A stretch of 54,114 nt of DNA from Acidimicrobiales bacterium (GTDB lineage Bacteria > Actinomycetota > Acidimicrobiia > Acidimicrobiales > RAAP-2): the NCBI GenBank assembly GCA_017883075.1, contig JADGOI010000003.1:1-54114 (forward strand). The letters are read 5' to 3'. Positions 34,114-42,835 of this stretch are shown here, piece by piece. The position numbers and the translations under genes were made by a program. The notes under the pieces are model-generated. The model was not told where the DNA came from. It did not search any database and worked only from the letters and a program-made list of their open reading frames with translations. Position 1 is the first letter of the stretch; each line of letters opens with the position of its first letter.

Positions 34114-35193
34114 ATGAATGGGGTACTCCTCACCGTGGTTCACCAACTCGATGGCGACTCACGTGCCCACATTGCTCAGCTCGCCGAGTCGGCTGAGGCC
34201 GCGGATGGCTACGATGCTCTCAGCGAGCACAAGCGGTTGGAACTCACTCTGGCGATGCATCGCTCGACGGATGCAGCTGATCCGAGAGAGCCGGCGGCCG
34301 GGTTGGCTGGGTCGGAGGATGATGGCGGCGGCGCTGCCGTTGACAGACACCACGAGTTCGCCGCCGTATTCGCCTGTCTGGCCGATGAGGCTGAACCAGT
34401 GGGATACGCCCAGGTGAATTCGGCCGGCGCCAACGGAGGCTTCGGCGTGGAGCTGGTGTTGCATCCGAACTATCGAGATCCGGCCCTCGGGATTGCCGAC
34501 GCACTGCTCGGGGCGGCGCTCAGCGAAGCTGACCGGCTCCGCGGCAGTGGTTCGGGTGCCGATGGCGGCACGGTGAGGTACTGGGTATCCCATGCCAGCC
34601 GGCGTTCTGACGCATTGGCCGCATCCCACGGACTCCACCCGGAACGGGACCTCATCCAGATGCGCCGCCCGCTTCCGGTGGAGGACCGGCCTCGGGACAT
34701 TGCGACTCGACCGTTCGTACCGGGGACGGACGAGGATGCCTGGTTGTACGCAAACAATCGAGCCTTCGCCACCCATCCCGAGCAGGGAAACTGGACCCTC
34801 GCCACCTTGCTCGAACGGGAAGCCGAACCGTGGTTCGATCCGGCCGGCCTCTTGCTCTACGAAGAACAGGGGCGAGTGGTGGGCTCTTGCTGGACAAAGG
34901 TCCACACCCATACGTCTCCACCCATGGGTGAGATCTACGTGATCTCTGTCGACCCGGATTTTCAGGGGCGCGGATTGGGTAGGGCACTGACGCTCGCTGG
35001 TCTCGACAGCCTGGCCGGCGCCGGTCTACGGGTCGGGATGCTCTACGTCGATGCTGACAATTCCGCCCTGTCCCTGTATGGGTCGATGGGCTTCACCGAG
35101 GACCACACCGATAGGGCATACGTCGGTTCGGTGGGTTCAGTCGGTTCGGTGGGTTCATCGGGCCCGATCGACCTGGAAGGGTCGATCGGCTGA
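34114..35193 (+). CDS. mshD: Mycothiol synthase
   Basis: The track ORF starts at 33205 within antisense nth. ATG 34114 (MNGVLLTVVHQLDGDSRAHI) is the likely start, giving 359 aa. There are two tandem GNAT domains. The N-half is degenerate. The C-half has the acetyl-CoA loop VDPDFQGRGLGRALTLAGLDSL preceded by PPMGEIYVIS, and ends with MLYVDADNSALSLYGSMGF. It acetylates Cys-GlcN-inositol, the last step of mycothiol synthesis, indicating mycothiol is the thiol buffer. The C-terminus is extended by a Gly-Ser-Val repeat tail encoded by an 18-bp tandem duplication. Confidence 0.93.
   Translation: MNGVLLTVVHQLDGDSRAHIAQLAESAEAADGYDALSEHKRLELTLAMHRSTDAADPREPAAGLAGSEDDGGGAAVDRHHEFAAVFACLADEAEPVGYAQVNSAGANGGFGVELVLHPNYRDPALGIADALLGAALSEADRLRGSGSGADGGTVRYWVSHASRRSDALAASHGLHPERDLIQMRRPLPVEDRPRDIATRPFVPGTDEDAWLYANNRAFATHPEQGNWTLATLLEREAEPWFDPAGLLLYEEQGRVVGSCWTKVHTHTSPPMGEIYVISVDPDFQGRGLGRALTLAGLDSLAGAGLRVGMLYVDADNSALSLYGSMGFTEDHTDRAYVGSVGSVGSVGSSGPIDLEGSIG
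35122..35157 (+). repeat. 18-bp in-frame tandem duplication at the 3' end of mshD
   Basis: GTCGGTTCGGTGGGTTCA occurs twice without mismatch. It encodes repeated Val-Gly-Ser steps (VGSVGSVGSVGS) beyond the GNAT fold, so it lengthens a flexible tail only. Confidence 0.95.
35164..35189. terminator. Strong hairpin at the end of mshD, candidate bidirectional terminator
   Basis: CCGATCGACC-tggaag-GGTCGATCGG has perfect 10-bp arms and a 6-nt loop. It lies within the last codons of mshD, just before the TGA, and 38 bp from the stop of the convergent VIT gene. No T-tract follows on either strand, so termination is uncertain. Confidence 0.4.
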
Positions 35194-35226
35194 GGTGAGT
35201 GTGATGGAGCACGGTGGCGACCTGAT

Positions 35227-35922
35227 TCAGTGACCGCCGCCGATGAAGTGGCCGATCGTGAAGGTCACCGCGGCAGCTACGCCCGAGATCAACAACTGCC
35301 GGGTGGCCGACCACAGCCAGGATCGCCCGGTGAAATGGGCGAGTGCCGAACCCACCCCGAACGCGCTCGCGGCTCCCAGAATGACCGACCACCACATCGC
35401 CACTGCTCCATGGGCGATCAGCCAGGGAAGGAGCGGGATGAACGCTCCGATGGCGAACATCACGAATGACGACCCGGCTGCCTGAAACGGCTTCCCCGTT
35501 TCTGCGGGATTGATGCCGAGTTCCTCACGGGCGTGCGTTTCCAAGGCAACTTCAGGATCGCTCATCATTCTTTCGGACAATTCTTGAGCCATGCCCGAAT
35601 CGAGGCCGCGGCGCTCGTAGATGGCTGCGAGCTCGCGACGTTCGCCCTCGGGCTCGTGCCGGATGGCCTCCCGTTCGATGTCGAGCTCCCTCTCCACCAG
35701 CTCGGACTGCGCCCGCATCGACACATACTCCCCCGCCGACATCGAGAATGCCCCTCCGACCAGGCCGGCCAATCCCGCCAGCCTCACGGCCCCGCCGGAG
35801 GAATTGGCTCCGGCCATCCCCAGGATGAGAGCGACATTGGAGACAATGCCGTCGCTGATGCCAAATACCGCGGCCCGGGCACCTCCGCCGTGCAAGTTCC
35901 GGTGATTGTGTACTTCGTCCAC
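35227..35922 (-). CDS. VIT1/CCC1-family transporter
   Basis: The track start at 36081 overlaps the divergent maoC. GTG 35922 (VDEVHNHRNLHGGGARAAVFG) gives 231 aa and matches where relatives begin. The family signature is GGGARAAVFGISDGIVSNVALILGMAGA, followed by AGLVGGAFSMSAGEYVSMRAQ. A cytoplasmic helical region follows (REAIRHEPEGERRELAAIYERRG), then three more membrane helices to the C-terminus. The family moves Fe2+ or Mn2+ across membranes; in bacteria the direction and metal vary. It is divergent from maoC (129 bp gap) and convergent with mshD. Confidence 0.9.
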   Translation of the reverse strand: MDEVHNHRNLHGGGARAAVFGISDGIVSNVALILGMAGANSSGGAVRLAGLAGLVGGAFSMSAGEYVSMRAQSELVERELDIEREAIRHEPEGERRELAAIYERRGLDSGMAQELSERMMSDPEVALETHAREELGINPAETGKPFQAAGSSFVMFAIGAFIPLLPWLIAHGAVAMWWSVILGAASAFGVGSALAHFTGRSWLWSATRQLLISGVAAAVTFTIGHFIGGGH

Positions 35923-36038
35923 TCGAGGAAGCGTAGCGATGCCGGGCGGTGAGGCTGAACTGAACTTCCCGCGTAGGACACCCTGCACGAATCGGTCGCC
36001 CTCCCTCGATGAGGTGGTGATGCCCACGTCAGATCCCA

Positions 36039-36044
36039 TACACT
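36039..36044 (+). promoter_or_regulatory. Candidate -10 of a leaderless maoC transcript
   Basis: TACACT is followed by CCGTCC and the maoC ATG, a 6-nt gap with no Shine-Dalgarno. The -35 region has no good match. Confidence 0.35.
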
Positions 36045-36050
36045 CCGTCC

Positions 36051-36506
36051 ATGGCAACCACCGTGCATGGCATTGACACATTTCACGAGCTGATCGGGCA
36101 GCATCTGGGCTACAGCAAATGGCACCGGATCGATCAGGAGCAGGTGAATCTCTTCGCCGACGCCACCGGCGACCATCAGTGGATCCACGTCGACCCAGAA
36201 CGGGCCAAGACCGGCCCGTTCGGCGGTGCCATCGCGCACGGGTACCTGACCCTGTCCCTCGCCCCGGTGTTTCTCGGCGAGGTCCTCGTTGTCGAGGGAA
36301 TGTCGTTCGGGGTCAACTACGGCTGCAACAAGGTGCGATTTCCCTCGCCCGTCCCGGTTGGGAGCAATCTCCGGATGGGCGTCGGAGTGGAATCCGTCGA
36401 TGATGTCAAGGGTGGCGTCCAGGTCGCACTCGGCATGACGTTTGAGACGGAGGGTTCCACCAAGCCCAGTTGTGTCGCCGAGGTGGTCTACCGCTACTTC
36501 CACTGA
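36051..36506 (+). CDS. MaoC-like (R)-hydratase / dehydratase
   Basis: 151 aa single hot-dog domain. The hydratase catalytic motif is FADATGDHQWIHVDPERA (Asp and His of D-x4-H), followed by GPFGGAIAHGYLTLSLAP. The family hydrates or dehydrates acyl-CoA or acyl-ACP thioesters, for example enoyl-CoA hydratase 2. The true substrate is not apparent. It precedes merR by 74 bp but probably has its own transcript, since merR has a separate promoter. Confidence 0.93.
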   Translation: MATTVHGIDTFHELIGQHLGYSKWHRIDQEQVNLFADATGDHQWIHVDPERAKTGPFGGAIAHGYLTLSLAPVFLGEVLVVEGMSFGVNYGCNKVRFPSPVPVGSNLRMGVGVESVDDVKGGVQVALGMTFETEGSTKPSCVAEVVYRYFH

Positions 36507-36551
36507 CCGGGACAACCCTCTCAGGAGCACTTTGGGAGGACGCTCACACAA

Positions 36552-36573
36552 TAGGAGCGATTACTCCTACAAT
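36552..36573 (+). promoter_or_regulatory. merR promoter with TAGGAG dyad
   Basis: TAGGAG-cgatta-CTCCTA (36552-36569) is a perfect 6-bp inverted repeat. TACAAT (36568-36573), a good -10, overlaps its right arm by two bases. Seven bases later comes the merR ATG without a Shine-Dalgarno. The layout suggests autoregulation by the encoded MerR protein, inferred from MerR habits. Confidence 0.55.
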
Positions 36574-36580
36574 CGTGCTC

Positions 36581-37429
36581 ATGGAGATTCGCGTCGAAGA
36601 ACTGTCGGCTGACGCCGGGGTGTCCGTCGACACCATTCGGTATTACCAGAGCAAGGGTCTGCTTGATCCGCCCCGACGAGAGGGTCGGGTGGCGTGGTAC
36701 AACCCGGACCACCTTGCCCGCATCGCCCGAGTCCGTTCGCTTCAAGAACGTGGCTTCACGCTGGCCACCATCGCCAGGTTGCTCAACGGTGACCTCGACG
36801 CCGCCGACGAGGCCCTCGTCGAAACACTGGCGGGAGAAATGAATGGAGAAACGGGAACGGGCATCGCACCCCTCTCCCCTTCGGAGACATCAGAACCGGA
36901 ACTGTTCACCCTGTCCGAATTGGCAGAGCAGACCGGGGTGCCGCTCGTACTTCTCAAGGCACTCGAAGCCGAGGAACTGCTCATCCCACGTCGGGTGGGA
37001 TCGGTCGAACGGTACACCCAGCAAGATGTCGAATCGACGGGAGCGGCCCTGCTTCTGTTGGAATGGGGGCTCCCCCTTTCCGAACTCCTCGACCTCTCAC
37101 GACGTCACCATTCCGCCACCGTCGTGGTGGCCCGCTCCGCAGTCGAGATGTTTTCCACCCACATCAGGGGGAAGTTGCGGGAACATCCGTTCGCCGGTGT
37201 CGATGGAGTCGGTCCCGATGGGTCTGACGACGAGAACGCCACCCAACTGGTTGAAGCCTTCACCGCGTTGTTGCCGGCGGTTACGACACTCGTCGAGCAT
37301 CACTTCACTCGAACCCTCTTGAAGGCGGCATTCGACCACATCGAGCAGGTCGGATCGGATGTTGAGCGCGAGGCCGTGTGGGAACAGGTGAACCAGACGG
37401 TGTCCCCGGCAGAGACAGTGTCTTCCTGA
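36581..37429 (+). CDS. MerR-family regulator with two MerR-like recognition domains
   Basis: The track ORF begins in the maoC 3' end; ATG 36581 (MEIRVEELSADAGVSVDTIRYYQSKGLL) is the family start, 282 aa. Residues 1-70 are a full MerR DNA-binding domain (TIRYYQSKGLL, GRVAWYNPDHLARI). After a linker, residues about 110-180 repeat the pattern in degenerate form (FTLSELAEQTGVPLVLLKALEAEELL...). The last 100 residues are helical and may bind an effector. No metal-binding Cys set is evident. Its TGA overlaps the menG ATG (TGATG), so regulator and menaquinone genes are translationally coupled. Confidence 0.9.
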   Translation: MEIRVEELSADAGVSVDTIRYYQSKGLLDPPRREGRVAWYNPDHLARIARVRSLQERGFTLATIARLLNGDLDAADEALVETLAGEMNGETGTGIAPLSPSETSEPELFTLSELAEQTGVPLVLLKALEAEELLIPRRVGSVERYTQQDVESTGAALLLLEWGLPLSELLDLSRRHHSATVVVARSAVEMFSTHIRGKLREHPFAGVDGVGPDGSDDENATQLVEAFTALLPAVTTLVEHHFTRTLLKAAFDHIEQVGSDVEREAVWEQVNQTVSPAETVSS

Positions 37430-38190
37430 TGGCTCGGGACCAGAGTCTCGAGCAAGCCGAGACCAGGACCGCATTCAGCGCGGCAGCCCGCGCCGCGGAA
37501 GCCGGTCTCCCTTCCGGTGATGAGAAGACCGCGCTGGTCCGCACCATGTTCGACAGCATCGCCCCTCGTTATGACCTGGTCAACCGCCTGATGACCTTCG
37601 GTTTAGACATCAGTTGGCGCAAGCAGTCAGCCCGCGCCCTTGGACTTCCCGCCGGATCATCCGTGCTCGACCTCGCCTGTGGTACGGGAGACTTCCTGAA
37701 GATCCTCCGCCGAGCCGGGCTTCGACCGTTTGGGATGGACCTGTCATGGGGGATGCTGGCCGCCAACCGAACCGGGACCCCCCTGGCGCAGGCCGATGCC
37801 GCCGCCCTTCCCGTGGCCACTGGTGCGGTGGACGGTATTACCTGCGGATACGCACTGCGAAACTTCACCGAACTCGTCCCGGTCTTTGCAGAGTTGAGCC
37901 GGGTCGTACGTCCGGGGGGCCGGCTCTGCATCCTTGAAGTGGCTGAACCTGACCATGGGCTGCTGCGGATCGGAGACCGCATCTGGTTCCGCCGAGTGGT
38001 TCCGGTCATCGGCGGCATCCTGTCCGATGGCGCCGCCTACAGGTACCTTCCCCGGTCGACTGCCTACCTCCCACCCACCGAAGAGTTGCGGTCGATGCTC
38101 AACCACGCCGGCTTCTCATCAGTCAACCGGCGTGCCCTCTCCGGGGGCCTCAGCCAGATATTGATCGCCACTCGACGGGGTCGACCATGA
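37429..38190 (+). CDS. menG: Demethylmenaquinone methyltransferase (MenG/UbiE family)
   Basis: The start is ATG 37429, overlapping the merR stop; the track start 37378 lies inside merR. The protein is 253 aa. Family motifs: MFDSIAPRYDLVNRLMTFGLDISWR, SAM motif VLDLACGTGDFLKIL, GITCGYALRNF and the C-terminal AYRYLPRSTAYLP. It methylates demethylmenaquinone, the last step in menaquinone synthesis; UbiE-type ubiquinone use is unlikely in an actinobacterium. It overlaps menF by 4 bp. The first 35 residues (QSLEQAETRTAFSAAARAAEA) are an unconserved extension. Confidence 0.92.
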   Translation: MARDQSLEQAETRTAFSAAARAAEAGLPSGDEKTALVRTMFDSIAPRYDLVNRLMTFGLDISWRKQSARALGLPAGSSVLDLACGTGDFLKILRRAGLRPFGMDLSWGMLAANRTGTPLAQADAAALPVATGAVDGITCGYALRNFTELVPVFAELSRVVRPGGRLCILEVAEPDHGLLRIGDRIWFRRVVPVIGGILSDGAAYRYLPRSTAYLPPTEELRSMLNHAGFSSVNRRALSGGLSQILIATRRGRP

Positions 38191-39542
38191 CCGGCCCGAT
38201 GTCGCTCACCGCCGTGCGCCGTCGTCTTTCCCCGGGGCCGGCACTCGACCCCTACGCTCTGGCCGGACCGACCGGAATCGTATTCGACACCGGCGATCGG
38301 CTCCTGGTGGGCATCGGTTCGGCTCTCATCATTCCCCTCGGTGACGGGCTCGACTCCCCTCCGGATCTCAGCCGGGCCCGACGGACCCTGGCTGCCATCC
38401 GCTGCGACGACCAGGCGGTCGGGGCCGGGTCGGCGGTCATGGCGTTCGGGGCGCTCCCCTTCGACCGGTCCGAGCCCACTTTCCTGGTCATCCCCGAAGT
38501 CATCTACGACCGTCGTTCGAATGGGGACGAGTGGGTCACCACTATTGGCGGGGCAGTCACCGACCACTCTCGAGACACCTTGATGGCTTGCCGACACGGG
38601 GCTCCGACTCCAACCCCTGACACCGGGCATCTCATCGAGGGCGGTGCCGTTGGCGGTGCGGTAGTCGAATTCCTATCCTCCAATGCCGATTTCCTCAATA
38701 TCGTGGGCCAAGCCGTGGCCTCGATCGATCGCGGGGAGTTGACCAAGGTCGTGCTCTCCCGGCAGGTCGACGTCCACCTCGGAGGACCGGTCGACCTCCC
38801 AGCCCTCCTCCAGCGTTGGCGTGCCATGGAACCCAACTGCACGGTCTTCTCGATGCCGACCCCCACAGGGCAGTTCGTAGGGGCCAGCCCGGAACTGTTG
38901 ATCGAACGCCGGGATGACCAGGTGAACAGCCGGCCGCTGGCCGGGAGTACCGGTCAGATGTCCGATCACGATGCGGCCGAATTCCGTTCGTCGGACAAGG
39001 AGAACCTCGAGCATCGTCTGGTCACCGAGGCGATTGGCAACGCGCTCTCCCCTCTCTGTGTCGTCCTGGATCTCCCCCCGGGACCGGATCTGGTCCGTCT
39101 GCACAACATCATCCATCTGGGAACAGTCATCCGCGGGCAGCTCCGGCGGCGTCCGACCGATGACAATCCGGATGGCGATCTCCCCACCGCTCTCGACCTG
39201 GTAGCCGCACTCCACCCCACACCGGCGGTGGGAGGCGTTCCGACACAGCGTGCCATCGACACCATTGACAGGCTCGAATCCGAGGTTCGGGGGTCCTACG
39301 CTGGGCCGGTCGGATACGTCGACGGAAACGGCGATGGTCAGTGGGTCGTAGGCATCCGAGCTGCCACCCTGAACGGGTCGACGGCCAGATTGGCGGCAGG
39401 CGTAGGAATCGTCGATGGCTCCGAGCCCCACGCCGAGCTCATGGAGACGCTGCTCAAGTTCACCGCGGTGTTCGATGCGCTGGTGCCGGAAGTGCCTTTC
39501 TCGACAGTGCCTCAACGACAGAAGGCACCTGCCGTCCCGTAA
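38187..39542 (+). CDS. menF: Isochorismate synthase
   Basis: 451 aa chorismate-utilising enzyme. Key stretches: KVVLSRQVDV, VGASPELLIERRDDQVNSRPLAGST, then SSDKENLEHRLV, RLHNIIHLGTVIRG, LHPTPAVGGVPTQRAI and YAGPVGYVDGNGDGQW. LHPTPAVGGxP with GDGQW distinguishes isochorismate synthase from TrpE. It commits chorismate to menaquinone, or to a salicylate siderophore if such genes exist; its coupling to menG favours menaquinone. Other men genes are outside the window. It is convergent with the next hydrolase, 63 bp apart. Confidence 0.93.
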   Translation: MTGPMSLTAVRRRLSPGPALDPYALAGPTGIVFDTGDRLLVGIGSALIIPLGDGLDSPPDLSRARRTLAAIRCDDQAVGAGSAVMAFGALPFDRSEPTFLVIPEVIYDRRSNGDEWVTTIGGAVTDHSRDTLMACRHGAPTPTPDTGHLIEGGAVGGAVVEFLSSNADFLNIVGQAVASIDRGELTKVVLSRQVDVHLGGPVDLPALLQRWRAMEPNCTVFSMPTPTGQFVGASPELLIERRDDQVNSRPLAGSTGQMSDHDAAEFRSSDKENLEHRLVTEAIGNALSPLCVVLDLPPGPDLVRLHNIIHLGTVIRGQLRRRPTDDNPDGDLPTALDLVAALHPTPAVGGVPTQRAIDTIDRLESEVRGSYAGPVGYVDGNGDGQWVVGIRAATLNGSTARLAAGVGIVDGSEPHAELMETLLKFTAVFDALVPEVPFSTVPQRQKAPAVP

Positions 39543-39605
39543 CTGATCGCCCGCTCCACCCGCGTCGTCCGTACCGCGCGGATTCTGGAACCGGCGACCG
39601 TTGGC

Positions 39606-40526
39606 CTACTCCGTCAACAGGGATTCCGCCCTTCGATCGGTGATGGCAATGATCTCCGCCAAGCGGATCGAAGCGTCCCGCGCCACGAAATGTCCGACAC
39701 CATGGATCTCGAACAGCTCTGCGTGTGGAATGGCGGCGGCGAGGCTGCGGGAGGCATGCGGTGGCACCACGACGTCCCTCGTCCCGAACACCACCGAGGT
39801 TGGAACATCGATCTTCGCCAACGAGGAGGTGACCGCGGAGAGTTCTTCGAGCAGGGTCCGTTGTTCATGCATGAAGGTGCGCCTGTCTCTTCCCCATGCT
39901 CCACGCCAACCTCCAAGCACCATTTCGTTGGGAAGGGAGACCGCCACAGAGGAACGAATCCTCGTTGTCAGTGTCTCCCGGGGTAGGTCCCGACCGGGCC
40001 CCGGCGCCGAGACCGGCTCGGGCTCGGGCTTCACGTGCTTTCTCGACGATGCGGCCCGGCGTCGCTGGTCCATCCCCTTCGCGAGCCCCCTGATCTGTGG
40101 GAGCACCACCCCAATGCCGGTCAGCGCCGCCACGGTAAGGATGTCGCCGATCCCGGGCACCACCAGGAGCCGATCCAACCCGTTCACGCTGTCAGGTGTC
40201 CCCACCGCTCCCACCAGTACGAGACTCCGGACCATCTCTGGGTGGTGTAGAGCCAAGAGGACCGCCACCCCACCCGACCAGCTATGACCCACCACGGTTG
40301 CCGGCGCCGCACCGTGAAGGCGGAGAAATTCGGCCACGGCGTCGCTGTTCTCCGCCATGCCCATGGCCTTCCCCCCGGTGTCGCCATATCCGGGCCGGTC
40401 CGGAGCCAACACCCGAAACTGCGGAGTCAGGTGGTCGATCAGAGGAGCCCACGACGCCTTGCTCCCCGGTTGCCCGTGCAGTAGCACCACCGGAGGACCG
40501 GATCCCGTGTCAATTGTCGCCAGCAT
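39606..40526 (-). CDS. Alpha/beta-hydrolase fold protein
   Basis: The track start at 40685 lies inside the kinase gene. ATG 40526 (MLATIDTGSGPPVVLLHGQPG) has GGAGG five bases upstream and is preferred (306 aa). The nucleophile elbow is VVGHSWSGGVAV, the acid is near TRDVVVPP and the catalytic His is in HGVGHFVARD. A lid of about 60 residues contains a basic, low-complexity patch (KHVKPEPEPVSAPGPG). The substrate is unknown; haloalkane-dehalogenase, epoxide-hydrolase and esterase relatives are possible. It overlaps the kinase by 17 bp, so it is likely the last gene of that operon. Confidence 0.9.
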   Translation of the reverse strand: MLATIDTGSGPPVVLLHGQPGSKASWAPLIDHLTPQFRVLAPDRPGYGDTGGKAMGMAENSDAVAEFLRLHGAAPATVVGHSWSGGVAVLLALHHPEMVRSLVLVGAVGTPDSVNGLDRLLVVPGIGDILTVAALTGIGVVLPQIRGLAKGMDQRRRAASSRKHVKPEPEPVSAPGPGRDLPRETLTTRIRSSVAVSLPNEMVLGGWRGAWGRDRRTFMHEQRTLLEELSAVTSSLAKIDVPTSVVFGTRDVVVPPHASRSLAAAIPHAELFEIHGVGHFVARDASIRLAEIIAITDRRAESLLTE

Positions 40527-42084
40527 CGGATCCTCCACTCGGCGAGTCATTCCGAGAACCTCCGGTTGGTACCGAGGGCGGTTCCGGCAGTCGCTCGACC
40601 GTACCCTCGACCGCACCCACACCATCCCCACGCGGAGCGATGGGTCCCAAACCGTACGAGGGAAGGACCACTTCGAAGGTGGCACCCTTCCCCACCGCAG
40701 TATCCACGGTCACCGCCCCCCCGAGCGCCCCGGCCACCGCAGCCACAATGAACAGGCCGAGTCCCGATCCTCCGTCCGAACGGGCGGAATTGCCCCGGTA
40801 GAAACGATCGAAGATGCGGCTGGCCTGTTCCGCATCCATGCCCGGGCCCCGATCTTTGACCTGCAGGACCGCCCGCCCGCCTCGGTTCGCCACCGTCACC
40901 TCCACAGGAGTGCCGGCCGGGGTATGCACCAGTGCATTGGCGAGGAGATTGTGAATCATCTGCCCGAGGCGCTGCTCATCCCCGGCCACCGGAACCGGTT
41001 CAGGGGCAGCCACGGTGATGGACCGACTCCCATCCAGGGCCCGAGCATCAGTGGCCGCATCGATGACCAGCGGCACCATGTCGATCCGCACGCTTTGCGG
41101 TGCGGGGCCCTCACCCAACCGAGCCAAGGTGAGGAGATCCTCCACGAGCAGACCCATCCGCGCCGCTTCACTCTCAATCCGGGTCAGCGCCCGTTCGCGG
41201 TCTTCGTCCCCGGTCAATGCATCCTTCGCCAAGAGCTCCGCATACCCCCGGATCGAGGTCAGGGGAGTTCGCAGCTCATGGGACGCGTCGGCCAGAAAAC
41301 GTCGCAACCGATCCTCGGACTCGGTCCGTTGGTCGAATGCCGCTTCAATTTGCGAAAGCATGCCGTTCAAGGCCCGACCCAATCTGCCGATTTCTGTCTC
41401 AGGGTCAGAGGGCTCCACCCGACGGGTGAGGTCCCCGGCGGCAATGGCATCGGCCTCCTTGGTCATGTCCTCGAGCGGACGCAGGCCACGTCGGACCAAC
41501 AGCGTCATCAGCACCAACAGCGCGGTGACCACGCTGAGGGACACGGCTAGTTCGATGTTCCTCAACGAGGCGAGGGTGGCGTTGACCGAGTCGAGCCTGG
41601 TCGCCACCACCAGCGTGCCACCCGGCAGGGCCGACGCCTGCATCCGGTACTCAGGACCATGCGCGGGATCGGAGGTCACGTTGATCGAATTGACGGCGGG
41701 GTGATAGCTCCCGTGGGACTTCGCCTGCTGTTGCACCGACAGGGTCGGTTGCACTGGTAGGCGGGCCGGCAGCCGAGGCGCCGGGTCGGACGAAGTGATG
41801 GTGCCCGATGGTCGGGAGACGGTGACCTTGCCGTCGGCATTGAGGATCTCCACGTAGACATCGGGGCTCACCCGTGTCTGGATCTCCCCGCGATTGACCT
41901 GGATCCCCCGCGTGTCGGCTCGGAGCACGAAGTCCTCGACCAACTCGTGGGCCACATTCAACTGATCATCGACCCGCCCGTAGAGATAGGAGTGCAGTGA
42001 GTTGAGAGTGATGATGTCCACGGCGGCGAGCCCCAGTACCACCAGAATGATCATGAAGGCAACCAGCCGGCGCCGGAGGGTCAT
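40510..42084 (-). CDS. Sensor histidine kinase, MprB-like
   Basis: 524 aa. It has membrane helix 1 (about 8-28), an extracytoplasmic sensor of about 145 residues, and membrane helix 2 (about 178-198). A HAMP domain follows (RRGLRPLEDMTKEADAIAAGDL), then HisKA with the phospho-His in DASHELRTPLTSI. The ATPase has N-box NLLANALVHTP, G1 DRGPGMD and G2 GGSGLGL. The C-terminal 40 residues are disordered. The sensed signal is unknown; MprB in mycobacteria reacts to envelope stress. The response regulator lies 40 bp upstream in the same direction. Confidence 0.94.
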   Translation of the reverse strand: MTLRRRLVAFMIILVVLGLAAVDIITLNSLHSYLYGRVDDQLNVAHELVEDFVLRADTRGIQVNRGEIQTRVSPDVYVEILNADGKVTVSRPSGTITSSDPAPRLPARLPVQPTLSVQQQAKSHGSYHPAVNSINVTSDPAHGPEYRMQASALPGGTLVVATRLDSVNATLASLRNIELAVSLSVVTALLVLMTLLVRRGLRPLEDMTKEADAIAAGDLTRRVEPSDPETEIGRLGRALNGMLSQIEAAFDQRTESEDRLRRFLADASHELRTPLTSIRGYAELLAKDALTGDEDRERALTRIESEAARMGLLVEDLLTLARLGEGPAPQSVRIDMVPLVIDAATDARALDGSRSITVAAPEPVPVAGDEQRLGQMIHNLLANALVHTPAGTPVEVTVANRGGRAVLQVKDRGPGMDAEQASRIFDRFYRGNSARSDGGSGLGLFIVAAVAGALGGAVTVDTAVGKGATFEVVLPSYGLGPIAPRGDGVGAVEGTVERLPEPPSVPTGGSRNDSPSGGSDAGDN

Positions 42085-42124
42085 GGTGCGGCACCGCAGG
42101 CAACCTTGCCGGCTGGATGCAGAT

Positions 42125-42835
42125 TCATCCTCGCGGCTGCCGCAGGCTGTAGCCCACCCGCCGGATGGTGTGCACCAACGGGGGATCGTAACAATCGACT
42201 TTCTTACGTAGATAGGAGATGTACGTCTCGACGATATTCGGGTCGCCTTCGAACTCGTAGTCCCACACCGCGTCGAGAATCTCCGACTTCGTCAACACGC
42301 GCCGGGAATTGACCAGTAGGTACCAGAGGAGGTTGAACTCGGTGGCGGTGAGTTCAATGAGCTCCCCGGCTCGCCACACTTCGCGGGTCTGGTCGTCCAT
42401 CACCAGATCGGCGAAGCGCCGGCGGTGGTCGATCTCGGTCGACTCCGACCGCGCCCGGCGCAGGACCGCACGGATGCGCGCCACCAACTCGTCGAGGCTG
42501 AACGGCTTGGTGACGTAGTCGTCACCAACTTCCAATCCGGCCACCTTGTCACCCACGGTGTCGCGGGCGGTGAGGAACAGAACGGGGGTGACCACGCCAG
42601 CCGATCGAAGCATGCGGCATACTTCGGTCCCTTCGATATCGGGAAGCATGACGTCCAGCACAATCAGATCGTGCCCCCCCGACCCCGCCATGGCCACGGC
42701 CTGGGCACCGGTGCAGGCGACCTCGGTGGCGAACCCCTCGAAACCCAGGGCGGCGGCCAGGACGTCGGTGATGTAGGGCTCGTCGTCGACGATGAGGATG
42801 CGACCGGAGCCGGGAACCGGCCCCCTTTCACCCAC
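42125..42835 (-). CDS. OmpR-family response regulator, MprA-like
   Basis: 236 aa. The receiver domain has an acidic pocket (IVDDEPY), the phospho-acceptor Asp in LIVLDVMLPDIEG, the switch Thr in LFLTARD, and Lys in VTKPFS. The winged-helix effector domain has ELTATEFNLLWYLLVNSRRVLTK and the recognition region ETYISYLRKKVD. Such proteins bind direct repeats about 11 bp apart. It starts at GTG 42835, overlapping the Ppm1-like gene by 8 bp, so the regulator is transcribed with an envelope glycosylation gene. It pairs with the following kinase. Confidence 0.95.
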   Translation of the reverse strand: MGERGPVPGSGRILIVDDEPYITDVLAAALGFEGFATEVACTGAQAVAMAGSGGHDLIVLDVMLPDIEGTEVCRMLRSAGVVTPVLFLTARDTVGDKVAGLEVGDDYVTKPFSLDELVARIRAVLRRARSESTEIDHRRRFADLVMDDQTREVWRAGELIELTATEFNLLWYLLVNSRRVLTKSEILDAVWDYEFEGDPNIVETYISYLRKKVDCYDPPLVHTIRRVGYSLRQPRG

